Assembly (NCBI RefSeq): GCF_036785885.1
Contig: NC_092320.1
Location: 21,639,557 to 21,703,556 of the forward strand
Origin: Coffea arabica
Taxonomy: Eukaryota > Streptophyta > Magnoliopsida > Gentianales > Rubiaceae
Direction of reading: 5' to 3'
DNA: 64,000 nucleotides
In this document: piece by piece, positions 24,286-35,300 of the stretch
How positions within the stretch are numbered: the first letter of the stretch is position 1
Layout of the letters: every line of letters begins with the position of its first letter
Position numbers and translations under genes: made by a program
The notes under the pieces: model-generated
Seen by the model: only the letters and a program-made list of their open reading frames with translations
The model's database searches: none
Told to the model about the DNA's origin: nothing

Positions 24286-24876
24286 TAGGCTTGTCAACGG
24301 GTCGGGTCCGGGCCGGAATTCATTATTCCAGACCCGGACCCGGCACACTATATCGGATCCGGACCCGACTCGTTTACCCGATGGGTCTTTACTCTATGTT
24401 CCGGATCCAGATCCGACGGGTCCCGGATCCGGATCCGGGTCTACCCAAAAAAAAACTAACAAAATTTATAATTTCTAACAAAAATGAGAAAAAACATATA
24501 TTTATAAACTAATTTCTAACTAATACAAAAAAAATCAAATAAGAAAAGAAATCAAATTAACCTTACTCAAATACATCATCCTAATCAAATTATATTGATT
24601 AGGATCCGGGTCCAATTATATTGATTACTCAAATACATCATCCTAATCAAATTATATTAATAAATATATATATTTTAAATTAGTAATCCATTTATATCCG
24701 GATCTGGGTCCAATACGGGTCGGAATACTATATTTCGTATCCGACCCGTTTTTTTGTTTGGCAAAATGGATCCGGATCCGGGTCTGGGTAACGGAATTAA
24801 ATCCCTACCCATACCCAGATAAATTTGACGGATCCGGTCCGGGTCCGGGTCTAGACCCGGACCATTGACAGCCCTA
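24286..24876. mobile_element. hAT-type MITE, 591 bp, GGTCCGG-rich arms
   Basis: Ends TAGGCTTGTCAACG and CATTGACAGCCCTA are inverted repeats, and the 8-bp target duplication AATGTACA (24278-24285 and 24877-24884) is perfect. Gene A's flank has a single AATGTACA near 5702 with no insert, so the insertion postdates the duplication. The arms are built from repeated GGATCCGGGTC/GACCCGGACC motifs around an AT-rich centre. Confidence 0.9.
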
Positions 24877-25575
24877 AATGTACATCTCATAGATTTATGC
24901 CTAATATTAACTATTGTATAATTTTATACCATTAGATGACCTGATAACTATTAAATGCAAAATAAATGACAACCTATACACAATTCTTATTTTATTTTTG
25001 CAATATTGAATAAATTGCTTCACGTCTATTAGCCTTATGAGAAACATTTAGTTGACCTACAAGTTCACAAACCACAAAGTGGTAAATTTAATATAAATTA
25101 TTTTAAGCTAAACCACAAAGTGTTTAGCCACTGCCTCCAGAGGAAGGTTATTTCATAAATATCTGAATAGAGGGGATAAAATATATGTCAATGTCTGCCA
25201 TAATTATGTGAATCCTAGTTTTATTTAGCAATGGTTGCCGATTTTGCAGTAATTTTTTTTTTTTTTTTGATCGAAACGATAGCTTTGCAGTACCATTCCA
25301 CACTTTGCAGAAATCTAAATATTGGGTGTTTGAATAATGTCAAGCTGAAAGTTAAAAAACCCATTGGGTAGTCAAATGTCGAAATCAGAAGTATCTTAAA
25401 AAATTCTGGATCTCTGACATTAGCCATTCCACTGTAGAATGATGTGCACATTTGTCAGTCTCTGATGCTTTACCCTCCCACTTAAAAGTAAGCAAAGTAA
25501 ACATTCATCTATGCAAGCATAGCTCAAAATTCCATAGCAGAATAAAATTCTTATATCAGTTCCTACACTACAAAG

Positions 25576-27009
25576 ATGAAGAAGACAAAGCTTGTTTTTG
25601 TTCCATCACCAGGCATAAGCCACCTAATATCCACAGTTGAGCTCTCCAAGCGCTTAACTGAAAGAGATGATCAGCTATCAATATTTGTTCTGGTCATAAG
25701 CTCGCCTGTTGGCCCAGACTCGGAGTCCTACACTCAAGAAGTGGCTGCTTCAAACACTAGTATTCAATTCATCAACATTCCTAAAGCAGATCCCAATCTA
25801 CCAGAGGCCTTGAGCTCCCCAGAAAATTTTTATGCTCTCTATTTGGAAAGCCATAGATCCCATGTCAAAACAGCAATAATTGGTCAAGTACTAGTATCAG
25901 AATCCATCACTTCTCTTGCCGGGATGGTTGTTGATCTATTCTGTAGTTCGATGGTTGATGTAGCGAATGAGCTTGGCGTTCCTTCATATGTGTTCTTCAC
26001 CTCTGGCTCTGCCTATCTTGGCTTCTTGTTTTATCTTCCAATTCACTATAGCCAAAATGGAAGAGAGTTCGAGACTTCAGATTCTGATTCAATTATTCCA
26101 ACTTATTCTCACCCTGTACCGTCAAAGGTTATACCTTCTTTAGCATTTAACAAGCATGGTGGTTATTCCTCATTCATAAAACATGCTACCAAGTTCAAGG
26201 AGACAAAAGGAATCATCATAAACACGTTTGCAGAATTAGAACCTCATGCTGTGGATCGATTGAAATTCGATGCTGAAACACCGCCAATCTACACAGTTGG
26301 ACCCCTGCTCGACCTGGAGGGCAGAAAGCGAGAGCCTGATCACGAAACAATAATGAAATGGTTAGATGATCAGCCTCCATCATCAGTTGTATTTCTCTGT
26401 TTTGGAAGCATGGGTAGTTTTGAGCCTGACCAGTTAGCAGAGATGGCACTTGCACTCGAGCGGAGTGGATACAGATTCTTGTTGTCAGTCCGGTTATCAA
26501 AGGTCTTTACAAAAGGGACAGGTGAACATTCCAATATTTCTGAAATGTTGCCGCAAGGCTTCTTAGAACGCATCGAAAATCGAGGATTGGTGAGTAGTTG
26601 GGCACCACAAATGGAGGTGCTGGCTCATGAAGCAGTTGGGGGGTTTGTATCTCATTGTGGCTGGAACTCTATACTAGAAAGCCTGTGGCATGGGGTGCCT
26701 GTTGCAACATGGCCTGTATATGCTGAGCAACAAATCAATGCGTTCGAGTTGGTAAGAGAGTTGGAACTGGCTATGGACTTGAAAATGGATTATCGAATGG
26801 AAAATGCAAAGAATCTTGTAATGGCTGAGGAAATCGAGAAAGCTATCAGATGCTTGATGGACACAGAGAATCCGACAAGAAAAAGAGTTCAAGAAATGAA
26901 GGAGATGAGCAGAAAGGCCATTGAAAATGGGGGTTCTTCATTCATTTCACTTGGACGCTTGACTGAAGATATGCACATCAATATTGGAAAAGAGAAGGGA
27001 AGTTTCTAA
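25576..27009 (+). CDS. UGT71-type UDP-glycosyltransferase (gene B)
   Basis: A 477-residue single-exon GT1 enzyme, the paralogue of gene A with about 35 amino-acid differences by hand count. Catalytic His16, the VVDLFCS Asp (D120) and the complete PSPG box (342-385, ending in Gln) are retained, so glucosyl transfer from UDP-glucose is the likely reaction. Two changes fall at positions that are otherwise nearly fixed: the Gly just before the catalytic His is Ser (PGISHL rather than PGIGHL, residue 15), and the Trp of the FLWSVR strand is Leu (residue 303). Several other differences (residues 147-165) lie near the likely acceptor pocket, so substrate range or activity may differ from A. The reading frame is open throughout, so it is called a gene rather than a pseudogene. 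Acceptor unknown. Confidence 0.93.
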   Translation: MKKTKLVFVPSPGISHLISTVELSKRLTERDDQLSIFVLVISSPVGPDSESYTQEVAASNTSIQFINIPKADPNLPEALSSPENFYALYLESHRSHVKTAIIGQVLVSESITSLAGMVVDLFCSSMVDVANELGVPSYVFFTSGSAYLGFLFYLPIHYSQNGREFETSDSDSIIPTYSHPVPSKVIPSLAFNKHGGYSSFIKHATKFKETKGIIINTFAELEPHAVDRLKFDAETPPIYTVGPLLDLEGRKREPDHETIMKWLDDQPPSSVVFLCFGSMGSFEPDQLAEMALALERSGYRFLLSVRLSKVFTKGTGEHSNISEMLPQGFLERIENRGLVSSWAPQMEVLAHEAVGGFVSHCGWNSILESLWHGVPVATWPVYAEQQINAFELVRELELAMDLKMDYRMENAKNLVMAEEIEKAIRCLMDTENPTRKRVQEMKEMSRKAIENGGSSFISLGRLTEDMHINIGKEKGSF

Positions 27010-27344
27010 GTTTTTTAAGTTCTTATTGTTACTTGATCATCAATCAACAGATGAAGGGAGGTTTCTTCAACTTGCTTTTTTTCTTTCTGCTTTATTGGTT
27101 TAATATTAGTTCTTTCTCAATCCATCTAACTGTTACATTTGTGTGGTAAACACAAATTAGTATTGTTTTTCATCCTTTATGTGGTCATACTTGTGCTTTC
27201 AAATCTATTCTTGCTTTTGTAAAACTTTCCTGTTAAATACTTTTCATTTTTCATTTTTCCGCTAAATATTATAAATTTGGTGGTTCATATGTTTCTTCTA
27301 AGATTTGTTAGTAAGTAAAATTTTTCTCCATAATTATCTTTTTG

Positions 27345-27720
27345 ATTTCATATGGTGATCATTAAGCTGTTACTCTCAATTGGAATGAAAACTGAAATTG
27401 TCCCAAAGCTTGTAGTTCACTTGTTATACATCTTAAGTTTGCTGCTTATTTTGTATATATAAAATGAACTGTACACTTGTTATACATCTTAAGTTTGACT
27501 GCCTAACAATTCGGATTCGAATCTTTTTCGAGACATCCGCTGTCATACATGATTTGCCTAATACGCCTTATCCTTTCGTGTAGTTGGCGAATTATTTCAT
27601 ATGGTGATCATTAAGCTGTTATTCTCAATTGGAATGAAAACTGAAATTGTCCCAAAGCTTGTAGTTCACTTGTTATACTTCTTAAGTTTGCTACTTATTT
27701 CGTATATATAAAGTGAATAC
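27345..27720 (+). repeat. local tandem duplication in the 3' flank of gene B
   Basis: A segment beginning TTTCATATGGTGATCATTAAGC and running through the GTCCCAAAGCTTGTAG and SINE-like part starts near 27352 and again near 27597 (offset about 245 bp). Gene A's flank has one copy, so the duplication is private to copy 2. Confidence 0.7.
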
Positions 27721-28017
27721 ATCTTAAGTTTGACTTCCTAATAATTCGGGTTCGAATCTTTTTCGACACATTCGCTATCGTACAGAGTTTGCCTAGTACA
27801 TCTTATCCTTTCATATAGTTGGCATATTATTGCACGGGACGAAATTTATCTATCGAAAAAATTTAAAGAAAATGTCAGAACACCATTTTGGTCTAATTAG
27901 ATTCTTATATTTATCAATCCCTTATACATAGTTTCTTTAAGCTCCGTTTCCTATAGATTATGATAAATTAAGTTGTAAAAATCCGATAGTTGCTCGGAAA
28001 AAAAAAAAGACCGCTAT

Positions 28018-28290
28018 TTAAAATAAGGAGCATCTCTTGTAGCGAGGAAAAACGAAAGAGATAAAAGTTCCCATCAAAGTAAGAACTTGAACATGTGGTT
28101 TCCCGTTCAATTGCACGTACTCTGTCGCATCTCTTGTCGCAAGAGATAAAAGTTCCAATCAAATTAAGAACTTGAATTGCACGTACGCTGTCGCATCTCT
28201 TGTAGCGAGGAAAAACGAAAGAGATAAAAGTTCCCATCAAAGTAAGAACTTGAACATGTGGTTTCCAGTTCAATTGCACGTACTCTGTCA
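28018..28290 (+). repeat. tandem repeat, GCATCTCTTGT units
   Basis: GCATCTCTTGTAGCGAGG and AACGAAAGAGATAAAAGTTC occur near 28028 and 28192, with a shortened intermediate unit near 28127. The repeated segment also contains GAACATGTGGTTTCC and CAATTGCACGTAC. No coding potential is evident. Confidence 0.7.
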
Positions 28291-28774
28291 TAATTTTCAA
28301 GTTTAAATGAAAATAATCTTCTCCTCCATCCCAATTATTTGATCTTATTTCGAGAATTCAACTTGCAATAATAGTATTTTGATTATGATATTTGTTTTTT
28401 TTTTTAAATTTTATCTTTATAAATTCAGAATTTAAATTTGAATGATTACATATATATATATATATATAATTAAATAGGAAACTATATTAAAAAAGTGAGA
28501 TTAAAAAATATTTTGACTTTCTTAATAACAAGACAAATTTTTTGGAAACTCAAAATAGAAAAAGTAGACACTTTATTCAAGGAAGAGAGTATTGAATATC
28601 CAAGAAAATAAAGCTCAAACCTGGCCACATACTGAGACGGCTCAGGGAATTGATGATCAACATTTGAGGTATGCGCACATGATTTTCTGAAAAAGGGACA
28701 CCAAGGGGAATCTTTCATCTTTCGTCAGAAAAATCTGATCCATATCCAGACTCCCTACATTCGGACGGGGACCA

Positions 28775-29475
28775 AGGTTACGTCTACGGTGGAAAGTACC
28801 CTTTTCTGCCTAGGCAGAAGCAAAGGAGGCCAACTGTGTTATGTGGGGACGCACAAAGACAAAGAGCAAAAAGATGTACCGAGATAGACTATAAACGAAT
28901 CGAGCGGCTCGAATCAAATTCGAGTCGAGCTCGATGTTGATCGAGTCGAAATCGAGCTCGAATTCGAGCTCAAAATATTAAGCTCTTTAGCTCGATGTTG
29001 ATCGAGTCGAAATCGAGTTCAAAATATTAAGTTTTTTAGCTCGCGAGTTCGAGTAGTAATATTTTTTATTTTTTTATTTTAAGTATATTTTTTTTTATTT
29101 TAAGTATATATATATTTTCTTATTTTCTTATTTCAATAGTAAAATTATATATATATCTTTAATATTTTATTATTTATTAAGGAAAAAATATTATATTATT
29201 TATTTTTTAAAAAATAAAATAATTATTTTTTATTTTTTTTCGAGCTCGAGCTCGAGTTTTAAATTGCCGACTCGTCGAGCTCGATCTCGAGTTCGAACTT
29301 GGTAAAATTTAGTCGAGACTCGGCTCGATTAGTCCAAAACTCGACTCGACTCGACTCGTTTGCAACCCTAGTACCGAGCATTGGTCGATTGTGCAGGGGT
29401 GAAATAATGCAATACATTTTGAAATCACAATAAAAGTCTTTTTAAAAATTTGTTCATCATCTAATGCCAATACTT
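28775..29475. repeat. left arm of a split inverted repeat
   Basis: The sequence GGTTACGTCTACGGTGG, then GGCCAACTGTGTTATGTGGG, then ATGCAATACATTTTG, and finally AAAATTTGTTCATCATCTAA is found as its reverse complement at 43295-43510. This arm is interrupted by the hAT MITE at 28884-29370. Conserved GYVYGG and LCGDAQ-like translations in both arms suggest, weakly, a gene-derived origin. Confidence 0.65.
28884..29370. mobile_element. hAT-type MITE, 487 bp, TCGAG-rich arms
   Basis: A perfect 8-bp target duplication, GTACCGAG (28876-28883 and 29371-29378), flanks the element. The ends pair imperfectly (ATAAACGAATCGAG against CGACTCGTTTGCAACCC). It is in the same family as 12661-13093, with an A/T-only core and TCGAGCTCGA-rich arms. 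Confidence 0.85.
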
Positions 29476-30568
29476 ATATTTGATAAATTAAAATAGTTAA
29501 TTAAATATTCTATTATAATATGAATAATTATATATCATTGAATTGACTGAATGATATTTTTATTTTTTTTTGGCATTTCAACTAGTTGTCAATTAAGTTT
29601 CAATTGAAATAAAGATTTTATAATTGTCAACAAAATTATCAATTTCAAATGAACGTAAATATAAATACATTAAATTGTATTATTAAAATATTTCATTTAA
29701 TATGAAGGAAAGACAGTGAGAAACAGCAAGAAATTTTTTAAAAATTCATATGAGTCCTTCATATTGATAATCACCTTTACTTGTTAATGTAATCACAATA
29801 TCTAACCATGCAACAGTTTATGTTATACTTTTTTAGAATTAAAGTTATATATACTCAAATTAAAATTTTCTTTTTTCCACTAATTTTTTTTCATATGTGA
29901 TTTATGTGTTGTCATTTATTTGTAATTTATTTAACGAAGAGATGCTCTTTAGGCTAAATGATAGCGTTTTGACAATGTGGAGTATTTTTAAGGATTTTTA
30001 TGAGATTTGAGAACACTTTTTTATACATTTAATCTAATTCATATTTTATTTCATTTGAAATATAATTATTTAAAATATAAGGGACCATATTGATTAAATT
30101 TTCAAATATTAGGGACCAAAAATTATAATTCTAATTTGATTTTGACTTTAGTTATTGTAGTTTTCAATTAGTTGTCCTAATTTGACTAAAATAAAAATTT
30201 TGGGACCATATTTATTTTAGTCGAAATATTAGGGACTAATTTAACTCATAGACCAAACATTGGGGGGATCAAAATTGCACATCTTTCGTTATTTTAATCA
30301 TATTTGAGTTCCAACTCTTCCTTTTATATTTACACTTCAATTATTTCAAATATCAAACTCAATTAAAAAAGAAAGCCTATCACAACATTTGCTTTGACAT
30401 GTATAAAACTCACTAATTAATGTTGAAAATTTTGTCTACCTTTTCGTGTCTTTTGTTCCACATTTCTTTGGCATTCACTTTTTCGTTCTTTCCCTTTCAT
30501 TGGAGCCCGCATCTTCGGCTAGAGTGTTCACAAAATATTTACTAAGTGCTGAGCATTAGATTAGATGA
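29476..30568. other. AT-rich spacer between inverted arms
   Basis: No gene is recognisable. Around 30080-30240 the motif TTAGGGAC(C/T) with flanking A/T runs recurs three or more times (ATTAGGGACCAAA, AATATTAGGGACTAA, GGGACCATA), a degenerate repeat. Confidence 0.4.
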
Positions 30569-32303
30569 TGATAGGGTGTAATTTTCTCTTTTATTTTATT
30601 ATTAATTTCCCCTATTACCTGACTTGATGTGGATTAATTAGTAGATTCTACTCACTTTTCGTAATTTGCACTTATTTCAGGGAGTAGAGCGAAAATATGA
30701 TAACAGGTGCACATTTGACAGAAAAAGAGTCCCGATGATAGAGATTGTCCCAGGGATACTTTTGGAAAAGAAGATGTTAAGCCCATTTTGGTAAATTCCG
30801 CAAGGAAATGACGGCTGAAGGGCTTCACTCTGCTGAGGTGCCGCCGGCAATTAAAAGGAGGGGGAGAAAGCAATGGGTGGCTGGCTTTTATTCTTAGCTT
30901 TTTCGTCTGTAGCTGAGGATGAATTGTTGACTTTTCCTAGAGATTTTCTTTTGGCTTCTCTTACGCATGGCAAGAGAGCTTAGCTTTAGTGTTTTAACCT
31001 TTTCTTGTTAGCTATTTGTGGCTTTTGTCTCCACGCATGTCAGGAGCAAAGAATTGGAGCCTACTTTCTTTGACTTTTCCTTCTTGTACCTTTCGAGTGG
31101 CTTTGCTCTACGGAAGTTAGGAACAATGAAGAGCTTCAATTGTTACCTGTGACTTTCATTTTGCTCTCTAATTGTTCGACGAAGTGCGGCTCTTGAAATG
31201 CAGACAATGGCCGTGATTTTTGCTGAAATTTTCCGCGGACGTAGTTCATCAACTATGAACTAATTTCCTCATTCTAATCAAGAAACGACGGATGCTTTGG
31301 GTTGCCTAAAAATTGTGAGATTGTTTTAATTTAATCTTTCCCTTTTATTTATCGGTATTCGCATATTCCTTGTTTGCTATACTTATGGTTATTTAGTTAA
31401 TTGATTGTCTTGGATCCGGATAATTAATTGACTTGATAATCTACTGTCAATTAGGGCATTAAATTCGTAATTGTTTAATTGTCCCGAAATAGTGACAACT
31501 GGCACGATTAGATTCGTATCAGGGGGATACGCGGGCTAATCTAAAATAACCCTGGTAGTGTGTTATTTGGTTAGAATACGCTCCTCTAATACGTAAGGCA
31601 ATTGGGAAATTAAATCTTACGGGCGTACCTAAGATTATTCCTTAATTAGAACAGTGATTAACGGGCGTACCTTAATCACCGACATAGTAAGGAGGGGTTG
31701 ACTGCCATCGCTTGTTTGGTAGTTATAACCTATTTATTAGTAAATAATTGGAGTTGCCTTTGTTTCGATGATAAATTAGGTGCACCATTGTTGAAGTTAT
31801 TTCTTGGTTAAACCTTTAATTAATATTACCTTGATTTTAGTGAATTGCCATTTGACTTTTAGTTGCCTACTTTATTTTATTTTTAATTGCTTCCTTATTT
31901 TAATTGATTTAGGCCTTTAATTATTGTTACTCTAAATTCAGTGAACTGTGGTTTAAATTCTAGTTAATTATTTATTTTTATTTTTTTATTTGAATTTATT
32001 TAATTGTCGTCGTTCCTACAAAATCACCCCCTGTGTTACTTTAGATTTCTTAAGAAACAAATATACCCAATCCCTGTGAATACGACCCTACTTGCCCTAT
32101 CTACAAATTCATAATTATTTGTGAAAAGAAATAACCATTCCATTCGGGTATATCGGATCAAACAAACTCTTCGAGAACAGGGTGAATCAAGTAACCCATT
32201 GCACACCTAGAGTTCTTGCTCCAGTACTTGGAATTGGGTTTTGGTCATTTTAACTGGTAAATAGGTTTAATTTTATTATTGCACAGGTTTCGACAACCTG
32301 TCA
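30569..32303 (+). repeat. left LTR of the Athila element
   Basis: 1735 bp, TG...CA bounded, beginning TGATAGGGTGTAATTTTCTC and ending GACAACCTGTCA. Confidence 0.9.
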
Positions 32304-32308
32304 ATTTT

Positions 32309-32323
32309 TGGCGCCGTTGCCGG
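32309..32323 (+). promoter_or_regulatory. primer binding site, Asp-tRNA type
   Basis: TGGCGCCGTTGCCGG lies 5 bases after the left LTR. This is the primer site known for Athila-lineage elements. Confidence 0.85.
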
Positions 32324-35300
32324 AGACTGACGTTATTATTTGTTCCTTTTTAAATTCATTTTTTTTCTTTTCTTTTGCTCTAATTTTCTGGTATTTTTCT
32401 AGTGTATGCCTCGATCTTCTCGTACAGGTGATTTGGTTTTTGACCCTGAGGTAGAGAAGACTGCGCGTAGGACAAGAAAAGAGAACAGATAGCTCCGAGA
32501 GGAGCACTCCAGTGCTGCATCTCAGAGATCTGAGCCAGAAGTTGAACCAACAGATTCGTTTGGAGACACTTCGAGTGACTCTGACCAGGAGGAAGGAACC
32601 ATGGCTAATGCACGAACATTAAGGGAGTTGGCTGCTCCTAACTTAAATCAGCAGCCTTTGTGCATCACTTTCCCAAATTTAGATAACAGCACTCCATTTG
32701 AATTAAAATCTGGCCTTATTCATCTTTTACCTTCCTTTCATGGTTTACCAGGTGAAGAGCCGTATAAGCATCTACACGAGTTTGATGTTGTATGCAATAG
32801 TATGAAACCCCCGGGAATCACAGAAGAGCAAATAAAAATGCGGGCATTCCCTTTCTCATTGAAAGACTCTGCGAAGGACTGGCTGTACTACCTGCCACCA
32901 GGCAGCATTACCACGTGGGATCAGTTGCAGAAAAAATTTCTAGAAAAATATTTTCCTGCGTCCAGGGCTGCAAATCTAAGGAAAGAAATTTGCGGGATCA
33001 AGCAGCACCCAGGGGAGTCACTCCATGAGTACTGGGAGCGGTTCAAAAAATTGTGCAGAAAGTGCCCCCAACACCAAATAAGTGAGCAGTTGCTCATACA
33101 GTATTTTTATGAGGGGCTCCTTTTCAGAGACAGGAGCATAATTGATGCTGCAAGTGAATGGGCACTGGTAAACAAAATCCCTCGGGAAGCGCGGAAGTTG
33201 ATAGAGGGGATGGTAGAAAATTCACAACAATTCGGTACGAGAAAGGATGTCCCGATACGCAAGGTGAATGAGATAGAGACATCCTCTATCCAGCAGCAGC
33301 TAACTGAATTGACCTCGTTTGTTAGGCAACTGGCTGTAGGGAATGCATCTCAGGCCAGGGTGTGCGGGATTTGCACTGGTATGGGTCACTCTGCAGACAT
33401 GTGCCCAATGATTCAGGAAAAAACTGCAGAACGGGTGAACATGGCTGGCCACTCGCCCGCGCAAAGAAAGTAGTACGACCCTTACTCAAGCACCTACAAT
33501 CCCGGGTAGAGAGATCATCCCAACCTCAGTTATGGAGGAAATAGGCAGCCCAACTTTGCACCGAACAGGCAGTCTAATTTAGTGCCAAATAAGCAACCAG
33601 GGTACCAGCAGCAATACCAACCCCGACCACCTCTGCCCCCAAGCTCTGATCCATCTTTGGAGGAGATGATGAAACAAATGATGGCAACCATTACGCAAAA
33701 TCAGCAAAGGACGGACTCCGAAATGTAGGACATAAAGAATCAGATAAGTCAAATGGCCACAACAATCAACCACTTGGATTCCCAGAACCAAGGTAAATTG
33801 CCATCTCAGCCTGAATTAAATCCGAAGAACGTGAGCGCAATGACCCTAAGGAGCGGGAAGAAAATTCAGGGGCCTAAACCTGTGATCCCTAAGGACAAGG
33901 ATGAGGAAAAGATCGAAAATGAGCTTGAGAGGGAGGACAGCAATGGTGCAGACCCAAAGGTACTTCCAAACCCAGTAATTACAGTTAAAACTAACCCGCC
34001 TCCTTTTCCTAGCAGGTTGAAAAAATCGAAAAAGCAAGATAAGAAGAAGGAGATCTTGGAGGTTTTTCGCAAGGTTGAGATAAATATTCCCAATCAAACA
34101 AGTACCAAAATATGCCAAATTTCTAAAGGACTTGTGTGTCAACCGAAGGCGGTTGAGGGGGGATGAGAGGGTCATTGTTGGGGAGAATGTGTCAGCGGTC
34201 CTGCAGAGGAAGCTTCCACCCAAGTGTGGGGACCCAGGTATATTTACTATCCCCTGTAGGATAGGTTATACTGTGATTAGAAGGGCCATGTTGGATCTGG
34301 GAGTATCAATTAATGTCATGCCTAAATCTATCTATGCTTCTCTGAAGTTAGGTCCATTAAAAGAAACTGGAATAATCATTCAATTAGCTGACCGAACTAA
34401 TGCATATCTTGATGGGTTGGTTGAATATGTGTTGGTGAAAGTTAATGATTTGGTGTTTCCAGCTGATTTTTATGTACTTGATATGGATGATGATCACTCC
34501 CCCGATCCCTCACCTTTGTTGTTAGGTAGACCCTTTATGAGCACAGCACAAACAAAAATTGATGTTAATAAGGGTACCTTATCCATGGAATTTGATGGGA
34601 AATTGTGCATTTTAATATCTTTGATACTATGAAATACCCCTCAAATTCCAACTTTAACTCAGTTTTCTCCGTGAGTGCTATTGACCCTGCAATGCAGGAA
34701 GCGTTTGAAACTATTGGCAGGGATGAGTTGGAGGTGGTTTTAACCAAGCACCTCGAGTTGGAGACAACTCCTAAGGTGGAGTGGAGTAAGGATCTAAAAT
34801 GCACAATAGGTGGCATTACACTCATTGTCGACCACATCAAAAAGGTATGAAGTCTTGCCTATTTTTATTCCCGAAACTCACCAGAAGGTATTGCCATCTG
34901 TGGTGCAGGCACCTGTAGTGGAGTTAAAGCCTCTACCAGAGCACCTGAAGTATGCGTATTTGGGTGACAACGAGACACTCCCGGTGATTATCTCATCTGC
35001 ACTCTCAAAAACGTAGGAGGAGAAGTTGATCCGAGTCCTTAGAGAGCATAAAGAGGCGATAGGTTGGACAATCGCAGACATTAAGGGGATCAGCCCGGCC
35101 ATCTGTATGCACCGAATTAGACTGGAAGAGGATGCTAAACCTGTTCGGCAGGCTCAAAGGAGGCTCAACCCCCTAATGATGGAAGTTGTAAAGAAAGAAA
35201 TTTTAAAATTGCTAGATGTGGGTATCATTTTTGCAATATCAGATAGCCCTTGGGTGAGTCCGGTCCAGGTAGTCCCAAAGAAAGCAGGAGTGACGGTGGA

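Larger units (their letters stand above)
23300..27850 (+). repeat. segmental duplication, copy 2 (carries UGT gene B)
   Basis: Aligns with 870-8940. It lacks the Helitron and the 227-bp MITE of copy 1 and carries a private hAT MITE (24286-24876) and a private local duplication in the 3' flank (27345-27720). A TA microsatellite at about 23589-23615 marks the site where the Helitron sits in copy 1. Confidence 0.85.
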
